Assembly (NCBI RefSeq): GCF_044594925.1
Contig: NZ_CP138991.1
Span: 2,914,001-2,978,000 of the forward strand
DNA from: Maribacter sp044594925
GTDB lineage: Bacteria; Bacteroidota; Bacteroidia; Flavobacteriales; Flavobacteriaceae
DNA: 64,000 nt
Reading direction: 5' to 3'
Below, piece after piece: positions 38,006-46,398 of this stretch. The notes beneath the pieces were generated by a model, which searched no databases, had not been told where the DNA came from, and saw nothing but the letters and a program-made list of their open reading frames with translations. How positions within the stretch are numbered: position 1 is the first letter of the stretch; every line of letters begins with the position of its first letter. The position numbers were made by a program, and so were the translations under genes.

Positions 38006-38443
38006 TTAATTACAATCTTGATAGGTGTAGTAAATCTGTACCGAAAGTAATTTACGCTCATACTTTATTGTTACATTTCTATCCCCATCCCCAAGAATTT
38101 TAATTAGTGTTTCCGTAACGCATTTTTCACTACGACAGGTTTTTTTTTGTGTAGAACAGTTCTTAGTTCCTTCTTTTTTGTCACTGTTCATCGGCAACTC
38201 TGAATGTACTTGGAGCGTGTTGTCCGTACTCCACAAATATAATTCCTGACCTATTTCCTCATCCGGGACAGATGTATCAAATATCACAGCGGCCATGTTG
38301 CTTGCCCAAGTCTCGGTGCCTTTAGATAAATCAATAGTTGTGTTATACAAAGTTGTATTAGATGAATTTTCCTGACCATATAACACTGAAAATCCACATA
38401 AAAATAACCAGAGAAAGTTCTTTTTAAAATTCATTGTCAACAT
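38006..38443 (-). CDS. small exported cysteine-containing protein
   Basis: 145 residues; Met4 (at 38434) gives the better signal peptide (NFKKNFLWLFLCGFSVLYG, cut before QENS). The ~120-residue mature part has a Cys cluster (CSTQKKTCRSEKC near 97-109) and a final CN, suggesting disulfides. I recognise no family. It is embedded between the two CHASE2 genes in a same-strand run, but 150 bp of AT-rich spacer separates it from the gene upstream, so it may have its own promoter. Confidence 0.6.
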   Translation of the reverse strand: MLTMNFKKNFLWLFLCGFSVLYGQENSSNTTLYNTTIDLSKGTETWASNMAAVIFDTSVPDEEIGQELYLWSTDNTLQVHSELPMNSDKKEGTKNCSTQKKTCRSEKCVTETLIKILGDGDRNVTIKYERKLLSVQIYYTYQDCN

Positions 38444-38593
38444 TTTATTAATGATTCATTTGTTTAAAAACAATTACAAAATGGCAATAATAATTTAGAG
38501 AGAAAAGAAAATTGCCGTTTTTAGTAGCTCAGATATTTTATAAAAGTCTTTCATATGACCACTAAAAGACTCATGATAATTAATAAAAGAAAT

Positions 38594-39388
38594 TTATCCT
38601 TCACAAAATTTATAATCTAAACAGATTGCCATTTTGATATCTTCTTCTGAAAAACCCAAGACTAAAAGTGCTTTTTTGAGTGTCCTCATCTTTATCTTCA
38701 ACTTTTCATATGCTTCCTTCGTTAATAATTCAAAACTATTGAACTCTAATTTTCCAAAATCCGGAAATGCTTGTGTAGTAACGGCCCACTTATAGCTCCT
38801 GCCAGATTGTAAAAGAACATTATCTCGATACAAAGTAATCGAATTGGTCGCAGTTCCTATTTTAGAGATGTGATTATTATCCAAATCCTGTAGGTGAAAA
38901 TAAACTTTAGAAATATCTGTATTGTTTTTCCATGAAAACTCAATTGCCGGAACGTTAAACCTAATACTATCCATAGGTTCTGATAATTTTATGTTTCGTT
39001 CCTCTCTATAGACCACTCCAGGACGTTGTCTAATTTCTTTCTGATTACTAAATTGTTTCCACACGTAGGAAAAATATCCTATCGATAGCGAACTGCGTTC
39101 GGATTTTTTTCTGAAATTTTCGATGGATTTAGTGAGGTATGTATTTGGTCTGTTCAATTCGAATAATTCTCCTAATTTATTTATTAAAAAAACTGTGTCT
39201 TGTTCTTTTATCTGAATGCTATTTGGTTTCGTGAAAATAGACCCTCTCTTCAGTAGCTTACTATTATTTAGCATAGGCGCACCTGAAACCTTAAAAACAA
39301 AATAATCTTCTTGTGCTATACAAGCACTAGTAATGAGTAGCATTAATAGAGTTAATGCACCTAAGTGTGATAGAAATAACCTTCCCAT
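38594..39388 (-). CDS. FecR/DUF928-like exported protein
   Basis: 264 residues with an N-terminal export signal (cut near SACIAQ). Residues ~30-75 (KLLKRGSIFTKPNSIQIKEQ … LINKLGELFEL) look like a FecR-type beta domain. Residues ~125-235 (VYREERNIKL, FSWKNNTDISKVYFHL, SGRSYKWAVTT) resemble the DUF928 region that in cyanobacteria accompanies CHASE2 and CHAT proteins. The C-terminus is helical with a final Cys pair. The start overlaps the end of CHASE2 copy B by 28 bp, indicating coupling. Domain assignments are from pattern memory, not a search. Confidence 0.55.
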   Translation of the reverse strand: MGRLFLSHLGALTLLMLLITSACIAQEDYFVFKVSGAPMLNNSKLLKRGSIFTKPNSIQIKEQDTVFLINKLGELFELNRPNTYLTKSIENFRKKSERSSLSIGYFSYVWKQFSNQKEIRQRPGVVYREERNIKLSEPMDSIRFNVPAIEFSWKNNTDISKVYFHLQDLDNNHISKIGTATNSITLYRDNVLLQSGRSYKWAVTTQAFPDFGKLEFNSFELLTKEAYEKLKIKMRTLKKALLVLGFSEEDIKMAICLDYKFCEG

Positions 39389-40560
39389 TTGTATTTTTTA
39401 TAAAGATAGTGTGCTAATTTCTTGTAGTAACCTATTAATCCCATGCTAAAGACTACTGTCGCCGTAATTGACGTGACCTTTAATAAAATTCCGTTTTTAA
39501 AAAACAAAAGAGAGATATAAATAAATACCACTATAAATGCGAGCTGAACTAAATTTAATCTTAGTATGTAACTGGCGAGTTGCCTTTTGTTAAGATATAT
39601 GAAATAAGCCAAGGCAAAAAAAGTAAACACTAGTGTCAAAAACAATAAGACTATACTTGGTATTGTTTTAATGAAATTACTAGTCAAAAGCATTTGAACA
39701 ATATTTGCATGGATTACTAATCCAAAAGTATCCGGAGGGCTTTTACCTACAAATTTTGGATTCATTGGTGTGTAATGTTTATCCTCCATATCATGAAAAT
39801 GATTGTCAGAATTCCCCAAATAACCTATCATAATTATTTTATCTTTTAGAAAAGATATTTCTTTTTGACCAATAATGTCCTCCCGTTCCAATATCAAAAA
39901 ATTATTCCTATTCCCTGAATATTTAATGGGACGTTCCATCTCAAAGTAAGAAAGATTTTCCCGTAACCATTCAGCGCTTTTACACTTCATTGCTATTGCT
40001 GCAGGAAAAGAAATTAATGTATCCTTTGCAGTGATTTTTACGGCCTGAAAATTCCTAATTACTGCAGCCTCCGTGTCAAAATTAAAATTGGAGTACCCCA
40101 TATCGTCAATTGACCTATGAATAGCACTATTAGTAGTTACCTGGCGTTTACCTAGAATAGAATACGCAAAGACTAAAGATGTGTCCTTTAGTTGATCGGC
40201 GAGAAATTTATCCCATACCGGATCGTCCTTATCCTTAAAAATGATATCCAATCCAATAACTTTTGGTTTAAACTTTTTAAGTTCATCTAATACCTCTGCT
40301 ATTTCCTTTCTATTAAGTCTATCTATATTTACAAGAACAATATTTTCATTTAAATCGAAATTTTCCTCGTTCAGCTTTTCGGCGTAATACAAGTCTAGGT
40401 AACTAAAATCCTTGAAGGCATTCTTAAAAGGACTAAAAAAACTCAGATTGATGCCTATAAGGGCAATTATACCTATAATAAAGAATGAAAAGAGCATACA
40501 AAAGAAGGCTTCTTTAAATAGAGCCATTTCCCTTTTAATAAAGAGGAAGTTAAACTTCAT
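39361..40560 (-). CDS. CHASE2-domain membrane protein without output domain (copy B)
   Basis: A 399-residue paralogue of the 36773 gene product with identical layout: one N-terminal helix (~18-40), CHASE2 region (~45-290: FSYLDLYYAEKL, VIGLDIIFKD, MGYSNFNFDTEAAVIR, IIMIGYLGN, MEDKHYTPMN), three C-terminal helices, and a short basic tail (HYLYKKYKWEG). As in copy A there is no kinase, cyclase or CHAT domain, so any signal must pass through another protein. It lies 9 bp after the M48 protease gene and overlaps the FecR-like gene. Confidence 0.85.
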   Translation of the reverse strand: MKFNFLFIKREMALFKEAFFCMLFSFFIIGIIALIGINLSFFSPFKNAFKDFSYLDLYYAEKLNEENFDLNENIVLVNIDRLNRKEIAEVLDELKKFKPKVIGLDIIFKDKDDPVWDKFLADQLKDTSLVFAYSILGKRQVTTNSAIHRSIDDMGYSNFNFDTEAAVIRNFQAVKITAKDTLISFPAAIAMKCKSAEWLRENLSYFEMERPIKYSGNRNNFLILEREDIIGQKEISFLKDKIIMIGYLGNSDNHFHDMEDKHYTPMNPKFVGKSPPDTFGLVIHANIVQMLLTSNFIKTIPSIVLLFLTLVFTFFALAYFIYLNKRQLASYILRLNLVQLAFIVVFIYISLLFFKNGILLKVTSITATVVFSMGLIGYYKKLAHYLYKKYKWEGYFYHT

Positions 40561-40569
40561 ACAATAGTT

Positions 40570-42009
40570 TTATTCAACAAAGAAAAGTGACCTATCCATA
40601 ATTGGATTTATCTCAACGTCAGAAATCACTCTTTGTTGAATTACTTCCATTTGCGGCTCTCCATCTTTAACCACCAATTTTTTTACCGTAAATTTATGAG
40701 GCATTAGTATTTCGGTTTCAAGAAAATAATCTTCTACGGTAATCTCGGATATAAGCATACTTCTCCTTGTTACACGTCCTTTTTTAAGATATTTATGCTC
40801 AATAACTTCCTCTACAAAATGTAATAAACCGCTTTCTATACTATAATACTTATTTATTTGAGTGGAAATAATCAAAGATTTATTTTTTCCTTTTACTTTT
40901 TTTTGATTTTCACCTAAAGTCAGCTCGTAGCTAGGAATATTATTTACTGTTTTAATAGTATTGAACTTTACCGAGTCTAGAGAAAAATCTACACTAAACT
41001 CATTATAAATATCGCCAATTAATGGCCTAATGTTCGGTGTTACTTCCAGCTCTTCAAATTCGAAATAAATACCCTCACTATATGGATGGTAACCTTTCTG
41101 CCAACTCATTTTCCCCTTAGGTTTTTCCTTTTTAAAGTAATAATCATGATTTTTAATTAAGTAACTCGTTCCATCAGCAGTACTAGTTTTTAAGAAACCC
41201 AGTGAATCTATAGCAATAACATTGTATTCCCCATAGCCATAAAGAACATCTACGAAATCGTTACCAATAACATCTTCGTTAGTTTTTGGCTCCAATGTCA
41301 TTTTCTCGATATATTTTATGCTATTAGGTTTCATTGAACCTGCAATTCCGACAGCTTTTGAATACTTAGAGTAAACTCTTTCAGCAGTTATACTTGCTTC
41401 TGGAGTAAATTTATCTAAATCTTCTTGACCACTTCTCCATCCTCGTTCTATGCTTAATAGACGCTCTTTTTTTGGAGGGTGTGTTCTACTAGGACTTTTC
41501 TGTTCTTTTAAAGTTGCAATAGCACTTTGAGCATCTTTTAAACTTGCCCCCATCTTTCTTAATACAAAACCCGACCATTTATCCGCCTCTAGTTCGTATG
41601 CATAAGAACTACCATCATTATTTAAAGAATGGTTATTAAGATGGTGTCCTATTTCATGTGCTAAAATAGATATAGCCGCCCATCTATTATCTGCTTTTTT
41701 ATTAATCTTAGTAAAAAAATTGGGGTCATAAATTACGTATCTCCTTTTACGTCCGTTCTGATCGGTGATTATTTTAGCAGTAGCATTGTTTTTATAGATT
41801 GGATCTGCTTGTAATACAAAGTTCTGTGGTAGCCCTATTTTAGAAACTATTTCTTTAGCGGCTAATTCTATTTCCTCGTTATTATAAACATCTTCTATTT
41901 CTTCATCTTGATTTTCAGTAATTACACGCTGTGCCAAATAATTCTGACTAAATACCAAAGACGATAATAATGTGAATCCTACAAGTAATCTTTTTCTTAT
42001 GTTCTCCAT
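40570..42009 (-). CDS. M48 family zinc metalloprotease
   Basis: A 479-residue exported protease with signal peptide (~1-21). The gluzincin motif His118-Glu119-Ile-Gly-His122 (ILAHEIGHHLNNH) and third ligand Glu141 in ELEADKWSG are intact, so it should be active; M48 enzymes (BepA, HtpX, Oma1 relatives) act in envelope protein quality control. The C-terminal ~280 residues after ~200 form an unrecognised beta-rich domain, much longer than minimal M48 enzymes, and no TPR region is evident. It sits 6 bp after a lipoprotein gene in the protease/CHASE2 run. Confidence 0.88.
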   Translation of the reverse strand: MENIRKRLLVGFTLLSSLVFSQNYLAQRVITENQDEEIEDVYNNEEIELAAKEIVSKIGLPQNFVLQADPIYKNNATAKIITDQNGRKRRYVIYDPNFFTKINKKADNRWAAISILAHEIGHHLNNHSLNNDGSSYAYELEADKWSGFVLRKMGASLKDAQSAIATLKEQKSPSRTHPPKKERLLSIERGWRSGQEDLDKFTPEASITAERVYSKYSKAVGIAGSMKPNSIKYIEKMTLEPKTNEDVIGNDFVDVLYGYGEYNVIAIDSLGFLKTSTADGTSYLIKNHDYYFKKEKPKGKMSWQKGYHPYSEGIYFEFEELEVTPNIRPLIGDIYNEFSVDFSLDSVKFNTIKTVNNIPSYELTLGENQKKVKGKNKSLIISTQINKYYSIESGLLHFVEEVIEHKYLKKGRVTRRSMLISEITVEDYFLETEILMPHKFTVKKLVVKDGEPQMEVIQQRVISDVEINPIMDRSLFFVE

Positions 42010-42015
42010 CGCTTT

Positions 42016-42477
42016 TTACTGATATGTTCCTGCAAATCTGATTAGTTTTTGTCCATCTAGACTAGTAAATCCCAAAGTGTTCTTTTTTTCATCCAACAGG
42101 AGCGTCAATCTTTCCTCATTACCCTTTAGAAGGAATTGTTTGTTTGGTTCAAAGGAAGATTCAATATCTAAATTATTCCAGTCATAAAAAGAATCGTTTC
42201 GTAGTTTCTCCAGAAACATATTGGTCTGAGCATGTTTTAATGTGTCTATCAAAATCAATTTATTAGAATACTCATTTAACGTACCTTCAATGAGTTTTTT
42301 CTTAATATCAAACTGAATTATTATCTTAGTATTTATAAGGGTATTAAAATTCTTAATACCAATTAACTCAATGATTTTATGACTATTAGTCTCTCGTTTT
42401 TCTTTAAACTGTCTTTTCTGAGAATTACAGGATACTATAAAAACAAGACATATAATAAAAAGAATAGCTCTTAACAT
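42016..42477 (-). CDS. small lipoprotein
   Basis: 153 residues with a clear lipobox at Cys17 (LVFIVSCNSQKR). The mature ~135 residues are a mixed alpha/beta domain without recognisable motifs (KIIELIGIKNFNTLINTKI near the start; EERLTLLLDEKKNTLGFTSL near the end). It starts 2 bp after the stop of the papain-like protease gene and ends 6 bp before the M48 gene, so all three are co-transcribed. It could be a docking or regulatory subunit of either protease; no direct evidence. Confidence 0.7.
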   Translation of the reverse strand: MLRAILFIICLVFIVSCNSQKRQFKEKRETNSHKIIELIGIKNFNTLINTKIIIQFDIKKKLIEGTLNEYSNKLILIDTLKHAQTNMFLEKLRNDSFYDWNNLDIESSFEPNKQFLLKGNEERLTLLLDEKKNTLGFTSLDGQKLIRFAGTYQ

Positions 42478-42479
42478 TC

Positions 42480-43925
42480 TTAGCTTCTTTTAATGTCTAG
42501 AATCATCATTGCCATAGATCCTTTTTCAAACTCTGCTCTAAAGCCCATTTTATCATCCATTAATTCCATTTCTTCTTTCATAATGAGTTTGTCTTTGAAA
42601 ATGACATAGAATTTATCTAATAGTTCTCCTTGCATCTCGTCTAACTGTTTTTTAACCTCTAGCAAGTTTATTTTTTCCAATGAAAAAATCACAATGGTAT
42701 AATCAGTTTCAACATCCTCAGATAGTTCAAAAAATACTCTAGCGTTTGGTTTCGTATAGGGAATAATAACCTCTGCATTCTCCGCATTAATGTATGGACT
42801 GATTGAATCATTATGTGGAAAGAGCAAAGAGGTAGGGTTTTTATCATCTACTCCTAAAACATAAACATAAGATGGTTTATTCACCTTCGCCGTCATTCGA
42901 TACCTAGTCCCCATAGGATAGGTTTCTTCCGTTGAGTAATCTCCAATACTTTGAACTTCCTCTTCTACAACTACCTGTTGAAAACCAAAGACAGAACTCG
43001 TATAATCACTTTTTTCCTTATTCACTTTCATTGCAGTGTCATTACGTAATTTAAGTTCTAATTCCCCTGCTAAAAGTATTTTCTCATTTGGTTGTGCTTT
43101 CATGGGAATCATCTCAAACGCGTAACGGGTATATCTTGCAAAATCTGCGTAACGCACCCACATAAAACCGTCATTGCCCCAAGTATTTCCCCAACTATTG
43201 ACTAATTCAAAAGAGCCACCATACTTATCATCATCAAAACCAATGACACACATGGCATGACCTCCTTCAGTTCCAAGATTATCTGGTTCGTATACAGTTT
43301 TAGCACTAAAAAAAGAATTCTCTACCTTAAAACCTATAACGACAGGATTCCCGTTCAGTAAAGAGCGTTTTACCCCATCAACTTTGATGTCTTCTGATTC
43401 ATCAGATCCAAAAATTCTCGTAAAATCTTTAATCCGGTAATTTTTAGCATCATCGAGTAATTTCTCCGGAAAATCTGTTTCACACATTACATCAAAATCC
43501 TTGTAGTAGGGCACACCCTTTTCTACCATGGTTTCCATAGCCTTTCCAATAAAAGCACCACCCTGGCAGTTATAATCATCGTCAACATTTGCATTTAAAT
43601 ATGTAAATACGGGCGAAAATGTGTTTTGTGTTATTGAGGCCCTATTAGTATTAGCTGCAAGTCTTGCCTCTAATATGGTTCTTCCATAGTATGAACTTGC
43701 CCAGCCCACACAGGTGCCATAACTACCCTGGTCTCTTACTTCTGGAACGTATTGCTTTAGAGAAGTCGAAGTAAACTCCGTCACTACATCTTGAAAAGCA
43801 ACATTTTTAGCCTTTATAGGCGTTTTTTCGTAAGCTTCATCATCAAATAAAAGCCCTGTACTTCTTTGGGATTGCGCGAAACTAAGAGTAGAAATAAATA
43901 AAAAAAGTAATAGAAATGTTCTCAT
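42480..43925 (-). CDS. C1 (papain-like) cysteine protease with DUF4384-like domain
   Basis: 481 residues with signal peptide (~1-18). The papain catalytic set is complete: Gln66 and Cys72 in RDQGSYGTCVGWA, His223 in GGHAMCVIGF, and Asn243 in LVNSWGNTWG. There is no obvious long propeptide, the core beginning near residue 45. Residues ~300-420 look like DUF4384 (GTRYRMTAKVNKPSYVYVL, SLLFPHND, FELSEDVETDYTIVIFS), a domain otherwise common with caspase-like and Ser/Thr-kinase surface systems. First gene of the leftward run ending at 36773. Confidence 0.85.
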   Translation of the reverse strand: MRTFLLLFLFISTLSFAQSQRSTGLLFDDEAYEKTPIKAKNVAFQDVVTEFTSTSLKQYVPEVRDQGSYGTCVGWASSYYGRTILEARLAANTNRASITQNTFSPVFTYLNANVDDDYNCQGGAFIGKAMETMVEKGVPYYKDFDVMCETDFPEKLLDDAKNYRIKDFTRIFGSDESEDIKVDGVKRSLLNGNPVVIGFKVENSFFSAKTVYEPDNLGTEGGHAMCVIGFDDDKYGGSFELVNSWGNTWGNDGFMWVRYADFARYTRYAFEMIPMKAQPNEKILLAGELELKLRNDTAMKVNKEKSDYTSSVFGFQQVVVEEEVQSIGDYSTEETYPMGTRYRMTAKVNKPSYVYVLGVDDKNPTSLLFPHNDSISPYINAENAEVIIPYTKPNARVFFELSEDVETDYTIVIFSLEKINLLEVKKQLDEMQGELLDKFYVIFKDKLIMKEEMELMDDKMGFRAEFEKGSMAMMILDIKRS

Positions 43926-44124
43926 GATACAGCATTATATGTTATGAGAACAATTTAAGGCATTTTATTGCATTCTAAAGTACCGTGTAATAGGTATTTA
44001 TCGACGAAATGTGCACTTTGGCAAAAGCTATTCATCTAATTTGAATTATCGCCTAATTACCGTACAAGAAAATAAAATAAAATCTTACATGTTAAAATAT
44101 ATATTTGATAACAACACACATAAC

Positions 44125-45156
44125 CTACACCGGCAACACCTCTTTTTTCTCCCAAGTATTTACCCAGTTCGCCATAACTTGTACCCAGGCTTCACTATCG
44201 TTTAGGCAGGCAATATGTTTGTAATGTTCCCCGCCAGCTTCTTCAAACTGTTCCTTTCCTTCCATGGCTATTTCTTCCAAGGTTTCCAGACAGTCACTAA
44301 CAAATGCAGGCGTAATTACCGCAAGGCGTTTTTTGCCTTCTTTAGCTAGGCGTTCAAATTCATAGTCGGTATAAGGTTTTAACCATGGATCACCTGCCAA
44401 TCTAGATTGGAAAGAAGTGCTAACTTGCTCCTCGGACAGCCCTAAGTAGGCTTTGACCATTTCCGTGGTATCATATACTTGGTGTCGGTAACAGGTGTTG
44501 TGCGCAACCGAGTTGATTTTACAACAACTTCCATCTATTTTACAGTGAAAACGGGTAGGGTCACTTTTTCTAATATGACGTTCCGGTATACCATGATAAG
44601 AGAATAAAATATGGTCGTAATCAAAATCTTTAAGTCCATCTTTAATACTTTCTGATAAGGCTTTTATGTAATCCGGATTCTTGTAAAAAGCAGGCATGGT
44701 GGTCACCTCCATTTCAGGGAAAAACTTCTGCTGATCTTCTAACACTTTTACCACCACGGTCTCGTAAGAAGACATTGCATAGTGAGGATATAAGGGAACC
44801 AATAGAACATCGTCCACACCTTTGTCCTTTAATTCTTGTAATGCATTTTTTATGGTCATGGTACCATAGCGCATGCCCAAAGCAACCGGCATTTTGGTCT
44901 GCTCACGTAGTTTTTCCGTAAATCGCTCGGAAAGTACAATTAAAGGAGAACCCTCGTCCCACCAAATCTTGGCATATGCTTTAGCTGATTTTTTGGGTCT
45001 AGTCTGCAAAATTATTCCCCTCACCAAAATCGTTCTTAACAACTTCGGAGCATCTATTACCCGTTCATCCATCAAAAACTCATCTAGATACGGCTTCACG
45101 TCTTTTGCGGTAGGATTATCCGGAGAACCCAAATTAACTAGTAAAACTCCCTTCAT
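44125..45156 (-). CDS. hemH: ferrochelatase
   Basis: About 343 residues from the ATG at 45156 (MKGVLLVNLGSPDNP); the frame is open a further 25 codons but that extension is not ferrochelatase-like. The enzyme inserts Fe2+ into protoporphyrin IX. Signatures: the catalytic His in FSYHGIPERH, the LVPLYPHYAMSSYET region, and PAFVSDCLETLEEI near the end. An unusual internal cysteine group, C-X5-CC-X9-C, follows SYHGIPERH. It is leftward, divergent from the MscS gene, and separated from the hemA cluster by three genes. Confidence 0.94.
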   Translation of the reverse strand: MKGVLLVNLGSPDNPTAKDVKPYLDEFLMDERVIDAPKLLRTILVRGIILQTRPKKSAKAYAKIWWDEGSPLIVLSERFTEKLREQTKMPVALGMRYGTMTIKNALQELKDKGVDDVLLVPLYPHYAMSSYETVVVKVLEDQQKFFPEMEVTTMPAFYKNPDYIKALSESIKDGLKDFDYDHILFSYHGIPERHIRKSDPTRFHCKIDGSCCKINSVAHNTCYRHQVYDTTEMVKAYLGLSEEQVSTSFQSRLAGDPWLKPYTDYEFERLAKEGKKRLAVITPAFVSDCLETLEEIAMEGKEQFEEAGGEHYKHIACLNDSEAWVQVMANWVNTWEKKEVLPV

Positions 45157-45243
45157 GCTGATTTTAATTTTTAAAGCAAAAATACGAGTTGACTTCAATA
45201 TTACCCCACTGCATAGGCAATACTTTATCAATTACGATATAAG

Positions 45244-45274
45244 TTGTTTCAATAGCCGCTTAGTGATAACTTTG
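45244..45274 (+). promoter_or_regulatory. flavobacterial promoter of the MscS-type channel gene
   Basis: TTG (45244-45246), a 20-bp spacer and TAACTTTG (45267-45274) match the Bacteroidota consensus TTG-N~19-TAnnTTTG. Transcription would start near 45281, about 35 bp before the ATG at 45316. Confidence 0.6.
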
Positions 45275-45315
45275 AAACGTACTAGTTTACCTTACTGCAA
45301 TAAACCTAAAAACCT

Positions 45316-46380
45316 ATGGATACAATTTTTAAGGATATACCCAAGGAAGCTATTTTATACCTGAGTTTAACTCTTTGTGGTTTTCTGGTGCTATATTGGG
45401 TGGTACTCTTTGTTCTACGTAAACTTGGTAAAGACCCCAAGTACTTATTGCCAGAAGGCGTAATGAAACGAGTGGCTTTTCCTATCCTATTAATTTTTAT
45501 TTCCATCGTAATTAGAATGGCTTCTTTTAGGCAACTCTTAGGTCTGGAAGACGAAGGATACCTTTTTCGTAAGGCAAGCACCTTGCTATTTATATTCGCT
45601 GCGACTTGGTTGGTAATCGGTATTCTGAAAGTGGTGAAAAAGCTGATTATACATAATTATGATGTTAGTTCTTCCGATAACCTTAAAGCCAGAAAAATAT
45701 ACACCCAGTTCAATATTCTAGAACGTATTGTCATTTTCATTGTAGTGATTCTTGCCGTGGGTCTTGCCTTGATGAGCTTTGACGAAATTCGCGAGATTGG
45801 TGTCAGCATTTTTGCATCTGCAGGGGTTGCGGGTATTATCATAGGATTCTCCGCCCAAAAACTGATAGGCACTATCCTTGCCGGTATTCAAATTGCTGTT
45901 GCACAACCCATAAAAATAGATGACGTGGTAATCGTTGAGGGAGAGTGGGGCCGTATTGAAGAAATAACACTAACTTATGTAGTGGTTAAAATATGGGACA
46001 AGCGCCGATTAATAGTCCCCACACCGTATTTTATTGAGAAACCGTTCCAGAACTGGACCAAATCGTCTTCGGATATTTTAGGAACCGTATTCCTTCATAT
46101 GGATTATAGGGTTCCTTTCGATGAGCTCAGAAAAGAACTCGCTACCATTTTAGAAAGTACAGATTTATGGGACGGTGAGGCAAGCAATATTCAAATAACC
46201 GATAGCAAGGCGACCTATGTCGAGGTGCGGGCCATGGTCAGTGCTAGAAACGCATCGGATGCCTGGGATTTAAGAGTATTGGTAAGAGAAAAATTGATTA
46301 CATTTTTACAGGAAAACTATCCGGATAGTATTGCACATCATAGGTTGCTATTAAATGACAGGGGGCCAAAAGAACAATAA
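45316..46380 (+). CDS. MscS family mechanosensitive ion channel
   Basis: 354 residues with four hydrophobic segments (around 13-35, 56-73, 90-108, 134-150) and a pore helix rich in Gly/Ala (IFASAGVAGIIIGFSAQKLIGTILAGIQI, ~167-195), followed by the beta domain (DDVVIVEGEWGRIEEITLTYVVVK) typical of MscS. These channels open on membrane tension to release solutes under hypo-osmotic shock. A good promoter lies upstream; the DUF1460 gene follows 18 bp downstream. Confidence 0.92.
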   Translation: MDTIFKDIPKEAILYLSLTLCGFLVLYWVVLFVLRKLGKDPKYLLPEGVMKRVAFPILLIFISIVIRMASFRQLLGLEDEGYLFRKASTLLFIFAATWLVIGILKVVKKLIIHNYDVSSSDNLKARKIYTQFNILERIVIFIVVILAVGLALMSFDEIREIGVSIFASAGVAGIIIGFSAQKLIGTILAGIQIAVAQPIKIDDVVIVEGEWGRIEEITLTYVVVKIWDKRRLIVPTPYFIEKPFQNWTKSSSDILGTVFLHMDYRVPFDELRKELATILESTDLWDGEASNIQITDSKATYVEVRAMVSARNASDAWDLRVLVREKLITFLQENYPDSIAHHRLLLNDRGPKEQ

Positions 46381-46398
46381 ATACGTACTTTTATTCAT

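Noticed and set aside
44873..45364. 163-codon plus-strand ORF opposite hemH
   Set aside because: It is a shadow of ferrochelatase codons and its upstream region; no protein-like features.
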